From NCBI GenBank assembly GCA_903894295.1, contig CAITPI010000010.1:1-64000 (forward strand): a stretch of 64,000 bases of DNA, given 5' to 3'. Below, piece after piece: positions 58,706 through 64,000 of the stretch. How positions within the stretch are numbered: the stretch's first letter is position 1; each line of letters opens with the position of its first letter. Made by a program: the position numbers and the translations under genes. This DNA comes from an uncultured Acidimicrobiaceae bacterium (lineage in GTDB: Bacteria > Actinomycetota > Acidimicrobiia > Acidimicrobiales > RAAP-2). The notes under the pieces were generated by a model, which had not been told where the DNA came from, made no database searches, and saw only the letters and a program-made list of their open reading frames with translations.

Positions 58706-61700
58706 ATGATCTCGGCCGCCGATGCGGAAGTGCTGGAAGAACTGGTTGACGACGCCACGTTCTCCCGCGGGCTGGCCTATGCCCAATCGGGGGCAGTGAA
58801 GTCCCGGACGTGGAGTCCGGCCCGCACCCGGGTGGTGGGCGAAGTGCAGGGTTCTGCGCCACGACCGTATGTGGCCTCGGTCAACCTGGTCCGTGACGAA
58901 GATGGCGTGCTGACCGGTATCTCCGCCACCTGTACCTGCCCGGTCGGTTACGACTGCAAGCACGCCCTGGCCTTGGTGCTCGCCGACGGGACCGACGAGG
59001 CCGTGGCCCCGGCTCCGATGCTTTCGCTCGTGGGTGCGGAACCACCCGGCGTGGGGGACGACTGGGAGCTCCCGTTGCAGCCCCTGGTGGCCGATGACGA
59101 AGAAGGCGAATCCGAGCATGACGACGGAGACGTCATTGGCCTCCAGTTCGAGCTGCTGCTCGATACGGCCCGGGCCAATGTCGCGGGCCCGGGCGTCCGG
59201 GTCCGACCGGTGATTCCGAGCGGTCGGGGCACCTGGGTGCGTTCCGGGATCTCATGGGGAAATCTTGACTACTTCCGCTACGGCCAACGGATGTCGGATC
59301 AGGGTATGGCGCAGTTGGACCTGGTCAAGGAGTTCCGGGAACTGAGCCGCCTCGCCATCCGGCGGTCGTTCTCCACTTATGCCGACGAGGTTGTTCGGCT
59401 GGAGATGATCAACAGCCGTCGCCTGTGGGACCTGCTGCGGGAAGCAAAATCGGTGGGGCTGCCGTTGCTCTCGTCCGGCCGGGTTGCCCGGGAGGTCGGC
59501 CTGTGGTCGGAACCGGCGTTGGTGAGTCTTGACATCACCCGGACAGCCCCGGGTCTGCACGTGGAACCCCGGATCGGTTCCGACGACGAAACGTTGCCGT
59601 TGGAAACGTCCATGCTGCTCGGGCGACCGGCCCACGGCATCGCCTGGTGGGTGAACGAAGGAAGCGGAAGTTCGGCCAAGCCCGCGCTCGTGGGTCTGGC
59701 GCCACTGGTCTCACCGGTTGACGATGCCCTGCGCACGTTCCTTCGAACCGCCACCGTCGACATCCCGACCCACGACGAGCCGCGGTTCTTCAAGAACTTC
59801 GTGCCCCGCCTCAGAAGGAAGATCGCCCTTTCCTCCAGTGACCACTCGGTCGAACTCCCCGAGGTCCTTCCCAACCGGCTGACCCTGGTGGTGGAGATCA
59901 CGAACGGACATCACCTGGCGCTGAAATGGCAGCGGGAAGAAGGAAACGGCACGTTCACCGAGGACCTCTGGCCACAGCCCAACATGCTGCCCGAGATCAA
60001 GGTCGATCCGTCCGTCTTCCGTGCAGTCGAACGGGTGGTGTCCCAGGTGCCGGGTCTGATGCAGTACACGTTCAGCGGTACCCGCATCGCAGCCGAGGTC
60101 CAACTCGACTCCATGGCGTCGGTGGCGTTCCTCACCGAGACGGTGCCCCGACTCCGGGCGCTCGAGGGCGTCCGGGTCGACGTCCGGGGCGAGATGCCCG
60201 AGTTCCATGAGACCGACTCGGCACCGGTCGTGAGTTTCTCCGGTGCCGAAACGGATGACCGGGACTGGTTCGACCTGACCGTCACCGTCACCGTCGACGA
60301 CGAGCCGGTGCCGTTCACCGAGTTGTTTCTGGCGCTGGCCGAGGGCCGGGAGTTTCTGGTGTTGCCGTCCGGCACCTACTTCTCCCTCGATGCCCCCGAG
60401 CTCCAGGAGTTGGCCACCCTGATCGCCGAGGCCCGGGAACTCGAGGAAGTGACCGGCGAGGGCGTGCGCCTTAGCCGCTTCCAGGTCAGCCTGTGGGACG
60501 AAATACTTCGCCTGGGGTCGGTGTCGGCCCAGGCGAAGGAGTGGGAAGACCGGGTTCGGGCCCTGGTCGGGGCCGAGGACCGCCCGGTGAACCCGCCTCC
60601 GGCCGGCCTGAAGGCCACCTTGCGGCCCTACCAACAGACCGGCTTCGACTGGCTGGCGTATCTCTACACCCACCGTCTGGGCGGGGTGCTGGCCGACGAC
60701 ATGGGACTGGGAAAGACCATTCAGGCGTTGGCCCTTATGGGCCACGTCTTCGAATCCGGCCTGGGCGATGCGCCGTTCCTGGTGGTGGCTCCCACCAGTG
60801 TGGTGGGTAACTGGGCCGCCGAAGCCCACCGGTTCGCCCCCGATCTCCGGGTGGTGGTCGTCACCGGTACCGAACGCCGTCGGGGGGAGCCGTTGCCGTC
60901 GTTCGTGGCCGAGGCCGACCTGGTGGTCACCTCGTACAGCCTGTTCCGGCTGGAGTATGACGCCTATGCGTCCGTCTCGTGGGCCGGCCTGTTCCTCGAC
61001 GAGGCCCAGTTCGCCAAGAACCGGTCCTCCCAGGCGTATCTCCGGGCCAAGATGCTCCCGGTCTCCTACAAGGTGGCCATGAGCGGAACCCCACTCGAGA
61101 ACAACCTGATGGAGCTGTGGTCCCTGCTTTCGATCACCGCGCCCGGGCTGTTCTCCACCCCGGAGCACTTCATCGAGCAGTACCGGAATCCCATCGAAAA
61201 GCAGGGTGACGCCACCAAACTCGACCAGCTGCGCCGGCGGATCAGACCGTTCATGCTGCGACGAACCAAAGAGGAAGTGGAACGGGACCTACCCGACAAG
61301 CAGGAACAGGTCCTCCAGGTGGACCTCAACGTACGCCAGCACAAGATCTACCAGACCTACCTCCAACGGGAACGCCAGAAGGTACTTGGCCTGTTGGCGG
61401 ACGTGAACAAGAACCGGTTTGCCATCTTCCGGTCCCTCACCCTGCTCCGTCAGGCCAGCCTGGCCGTCTCCCTGGTCGACCCGGAGCATGCACTGGTGCC
61501 CTCGACCAAGTTGGACGTGATGATGGAGTTGCTGGACGACATCGTGGCCGACGGACACCGGGTGCTCATCTTCAGCCAGTTCACGCGGTTTCTCACCATG
61601 GCCCGGGAACGGGTGGAGGCAGCCGGGATCTCCTGCTGCTATCTCGACGGCCGGACCCGCAACCGCGCCGAAGTGATCCGAGGATTCCAGGAGGGGAGTG

Positions 61701-62005
61701 CGCCGGTCTTCCTGATCAGTTTGAAGGCCGGGGGGTTCGGCCTCAACCTCACCGAAGCGGACTACTGCATCATTCTCGATCCCTGGTGGAATCCGGCCAC
61801 CGAGGCCCAGGCGGTCGACCGGGTGCACCGGATCGGCCAGACCCGAAAGGTCATGGTCTACCGGCTGGTGGCCAAGGAGACCATCGAAGAGAAGGTCATG
61901 GCCCTGAAGGCCAGGAAGGAAGTGCTGTTCCGCCGGGTGGTTGATGGCGGGGGCTTCGAATCCGGCGCCATGACGGCCGACGACATCGTCGGGCTGCTCG
62001 AATAG
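58706..62005 (+). CDS. SWIM zinc finger plus SNF2-family helicase
   Basis: SWIM CTCPVGYDCKH; SNF2 motifs ADDMGLGKTIQALAL, FLDEAQFAKN, MSGTPLENNLMELWSLL, and VFLISLKAGGFGLNLTEADYCIILDPWWNPATEAQAVDRVHRIGQ. Confidence 0.95.
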   Translation: MISAADAEVLEELVDDATFSRGLAYAQSGAVKSRTWSPARTRVVGEVQGSAPRPYVASVNLVRDEDGVLTGISATCTCPVGYDCKHALALVLADGTDEAVAPAPMLSLVGAEPPGVGDDWELPLQPLVADDEEGESEHDDGDVIGLQFELLLDTARANVAGPGVRVRPVIPSGRGTWVRSGISWGNLDYFRYGQRMSDQGMAQLDLVKEFRELSRLAIRRSFSTYADEVVRLEMINSRRLWDLLREAKSVGLPLLSSGRVAREVGLWSEPALVSLDITRTAPGLHVEPRIGSDDETLPLETSMLLGRPAHGIAWWVNEGSGSSAKPALVGLAPLVSPVDDALRTFLRTATVDIPTHDEPRFFKNFVPRLRRKIALSSSDHSVELPEVLPNRLTLVVEITNGHHLALKWQREEGNGTFTEDLWPQPNMLPEIKVDPSVFRAVERVVSQVPGLMQYTFSGTRIAAEVQLDSMASVAFLTETVPRLRALEGVRVDVRGEMPEFHETDSAPVVSFSGAETDDRDWFDLTVTVTVDDEPVPFTELFLALAEGREFLVLPSGTYFSLDAPELQELATLIAEARELEEVTGEGVRLSRFQVSLWDEILRLGSVSAQAKEWEDRVRALVGAEDRPVNPPPAGLKATLRPYQQTGFDWLAYLYTHRLGGVLADDMGLGKTIQALALMGHVFESGLGDAPFLVVAPTSVVGNWAAEAHRFAPDLRVVVVTGTERRRGEPLPSFVAEADLVVTSYSLFRLEYDAYASVSWAGLFLDEAQFAKNRSSQAYLRAKMLPVSYKVAMSGTPLENNLMELWSLLSITAPGLFSTPEHFIEQYRNPIEKQGDATKLDQLRRRIRPFMLRRTKEEVERDLPDKQEQVLQVDLNVRQHKIYQTYLQRERQKVLGLLADVNKNRFAIFRSLTLLRQASLAVSLVDPEHALVPSTKLDVMMELLDDIVADGHRVLIFSQFTRFLTMARERVEAAGISCCYLDGRTRNRAEVIRGFQEGSAPVFLISLKAGGFGLNLTEADYCIILDPWWNPATEAQAVDRVHRIGQTRKVMVYRLVAKETIEEKVMALKARKEVLFRRVVDGGGFESGAMTADDIVGLLE

Positions 62006-62159
62006 CCGCCACGTACGGCTGCCCATCGGGTCGTCCCTCCAGATTGACATCCTGTCAAGAATGAGGATTTCCGCTCGCCTGCCATTGCGGAAGCCTGTGG
62101 TGGCGTGGTCACATGGGGTGGGGGTGGGGCTCAGGTTGACCTCGCCAATTGGAGGCAGC

Positions 62160-64000
62160 ATGTTGGGTTCCATTCGGGTGCGGCGGATGTTGGTGCTGGG
62201 CGCCTCGCTGGGGGTGGTCGGGGCCATGACGGCCGTGGCGCCGGCCACGATTGCCCAAGCGAACCCGGTGCAGGTGGCGGTGACCAACTGCAGCGGCTTG
62301 TCGGCCACGGCCGGTTCGTTTCCGAACGCCATCGCCCACTACGCCGCCAACGACGTCATCGTCTTCCAGGTCGCCTGTCCCGGCACCTCTCCCGGCAATA
62401 CGATCACGTTGCCCACGCCGGTGGCTCCGGCGGTGACCACCGCCCTCACCATCCGCAAGAGCGTGGTCATCGACGGCTTCAGCATCGCCAATCCGGCGCA
62501 GACCGTCATCTCGGGGAACGGCGTCACGGGCATCCTGAACATTGCCGGCGCGTCGGTGGTCACCATCTCGGGACTGACCTTCAAAAACGGCAGTGCCTCG
62601 GCGTCGGACACCACCGGCGGGAACGGCGGAGCGATCGACATCGCCGACAATGCCACCAAAGCCACGGTGACGGTGTTGAACTCGGCGTTTGACAACAACA
62701 CCTCACCCGCCGACGGCGGGGCCATCGATGTGGCGGACAACTCCGGAACCTCCACCCTGACGGTGACCAACTGCACCTTCAACGGCAACTCGACCACCGG
62801 GGGCAACGGCGGGGCCATCGACGGCGGCGACTACAGCGGAACCGCCACGATGTCGGTGACGAAATCGATCTTCACCAACAACTCGTCGGCAGTGGATGGC
62901 GGGGCCATCGACGTCGGGGATGACGGCGGGACCGGTTCGCTCTCGATGTCGGGCAACACGTTCTCCGGCAACTCGGCCAACGGTGGAGATGGTGGAGCCG
63001 TCGACGTCGGGGATTCCGGTGGATCGGGGAATGTGTCGGCCCAGACGTCGTCGTTCACCGGCAACTCGGCATCCCAGGACGGCGGCGCGATCGACATCGG
63101 CGATCTGCAGGGGTCCGGGACCGGGTCGGTCTCCTTCAGCACGTTCTCTTTCAACACCGCCTCGGGCGGCAACGGGGGAGCCATCGACGTCGGAAACGAT
63201 GCCACCTCGGCCAGTCTTTCGGTCGTCGGATCGACGTTGTCGAACAACACCGCCCCGACGGGCGATGGGGGAGCCATCGACAATGCCGACGGCTCGGGCG
63301 TCGGAACGGTGACCGTCGCCTCTTCGGTATTGGCCTCGAACTCGGCGACCAACGGTGGAGCCATCAACGGTGGAGCCATCGACAACGCTGACTATGGAGG
63401 CACGGGGACCCTGACGGTGACCGGTTCGTCGATTACGTCCAACTCGGCCCAGACCGACGGGGGAGCCATCGACAGCGGGGATGACGGAGGTACCGGAACG
63501 CTCACCCTTGCCACCTCGACCCTTTCGGGCAACAGCGCCGCCTACGACGGCGGCGGGATCGATTCCGGTGATGCCGGCACCGGGACGGCCACGGTCGTGA
63601 CGTCGACCCTGGCCAACAACACCTCGAGTGCGGACGGAGGGGCCATCGACAACGGCGACACCGGTGGCCACGGCAGCCTTGGAGTGCGGGCATCGACCTT
63701 CTCCGGCAACAGTGCCGTAGATGGCGCCGCCATCGACAACGGTGACAGCAGCGGCACCGGGACGGCTTCGCTCGGAGCGACCATCCTGGCCGGAGCCACC
63801 GGCGGAGCCACCGAGTGCCTCGGCGAAGGCTTCACCGGTGAGGGCTACAACATTTCCGACGATGCCTCCTGCCCGTTGGGCGGCCACAGCGTGGCGTCTT
63901 CGGGCACGCTCGACGCCTCGCTCGGTTCACTCCAGAACAACGGAGGTTTCGCCCCCACCATCGCTCCGGCGCTGAACAGTCCGGCGGCCGGAGCCATTCC
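62160..64000 (+). CDS. Secreted right-handed beta-helix protein with Pmp-like GGAI/FxxN repeats, partial
   Basis: MLGSIRVRRMLVLGASLGVVGAMTAVAPATIAQA signal, then repeats such as GGAIDVADNSGTSTLTVTNCTFNGNST; open at right edge so not in ORF track. Confidence 0.85.
   Translation, partial: MLGSIRVRRMLVLGASLGVVGAMTAVAPATIAQANPVQVAVTNCSGLSATAGSFPNAIAHYAANDVIVFQVACPGTSPGNTITLPTPVAPAVTTALTIRKSVVIDGFSIANPAQTVISGNGVTGILNIAGASVVTISGLTFKNGSASASDTTGGNGGAIDIADNATKATVTVLNSAFDNNTSPADGGAIDVADNSGTSTLTVTNCTFNGNSTTGGNGGAIDGGDYSGTATMSVTKSIFTNNSSAVDGGAIDVGDDGGTGSLSMSGNTFSGNSANGGDGGAVDVGDSGGSGNVSAQTSSFTGNSASQDGGAIDIGDLQGSGTGSVSFSTFSFNTASGGNGGAIDVGNDATSASLSVVGSTLSNNTAPTGDGGAIDNADGSGVGTVTVASSVLASNSATNGGAINGGAIDNADYGGTGTLTVTGSSITSNSAQTDGGAIDSGDDGGTGTLTLATSTLSGNSAAYDGGGIDSGDAGTGTATVVTSTLANNTSSADGGAIDNGDTGGHGSLGVRASTFSGNSAVDGAAIDNGDSSGTGTASLGATILAGATGGATECLGEGFTGEGYNISDDASCPLGGHSVASSGTLDASLGSLQNNGGFAPTIAPALNSPAAGAI
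62620..63750 (+). repeat. GGAID...(T/S)xFxxN repeat array within the beta-helix protein
   Basis: About a dozen repeats with GGAID or variants (GGAVD, GGGID, GAAID) preceded by SxFxxNxS-type strings. Confidence 0.85.

Noticed and set aside
62620-63750. Possible direct-repeat/CRISPR or transposon array
   Set aside because: Periodicity is protein-level (GGAID/FxxN) with divergent DNA and an open reading frame.

Overview
This is a high-GC window from an actinobacterial-type chromosome, most like Acidimicrobiia by gene content; I could not run a taxonomic search. The left half is mostly conserved housekeeping genes: DtxR-type regulator; hrcA behind a CIRCE operator; dnaJ; rsmE; a BldD-like and an excisionase-type HTH regulator; a HIT protein; phoH-ybeY-CNNM-era; uppS-recO-photolyase-hemW; glyS-ppdK-dnaG-rpoD. 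The right half is more accessory: a tandem class III cyclase/AAA/TPR protein; a 1167-aa FN3/TIG surface protein with seven Cys-pair repeats; an FAD oxidase/DUF1365/CFA-synthase cassette divergent from an SRPBCC-SDR fusion; an OatA-like acyltransferase; a Gly/Ser-rich secreted protein; a SWIM-SNF2 helicase; and a Pmp-like beta-helix protein cut by the right edge. There are three tRNAs (Asn, a CAT-anticodon tRNA, Val). I found no CRISPR array, integrase, transposase or prophage. The strongest leads are: the BldD c-di-GMP signature with a possible BldD box upstream; the cyclase with complementary half-sites resembling mammalian soluble adenylyl cyclase; a Coq4 metal motif; the seven-repeat Cys protein; a tandem alpha/beta hydrolase with altered nucleophile elbows; and an unlisted 52-aa zinc-ribbon ORF. 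All family calls come from reading sequence and motifs, not from searches.
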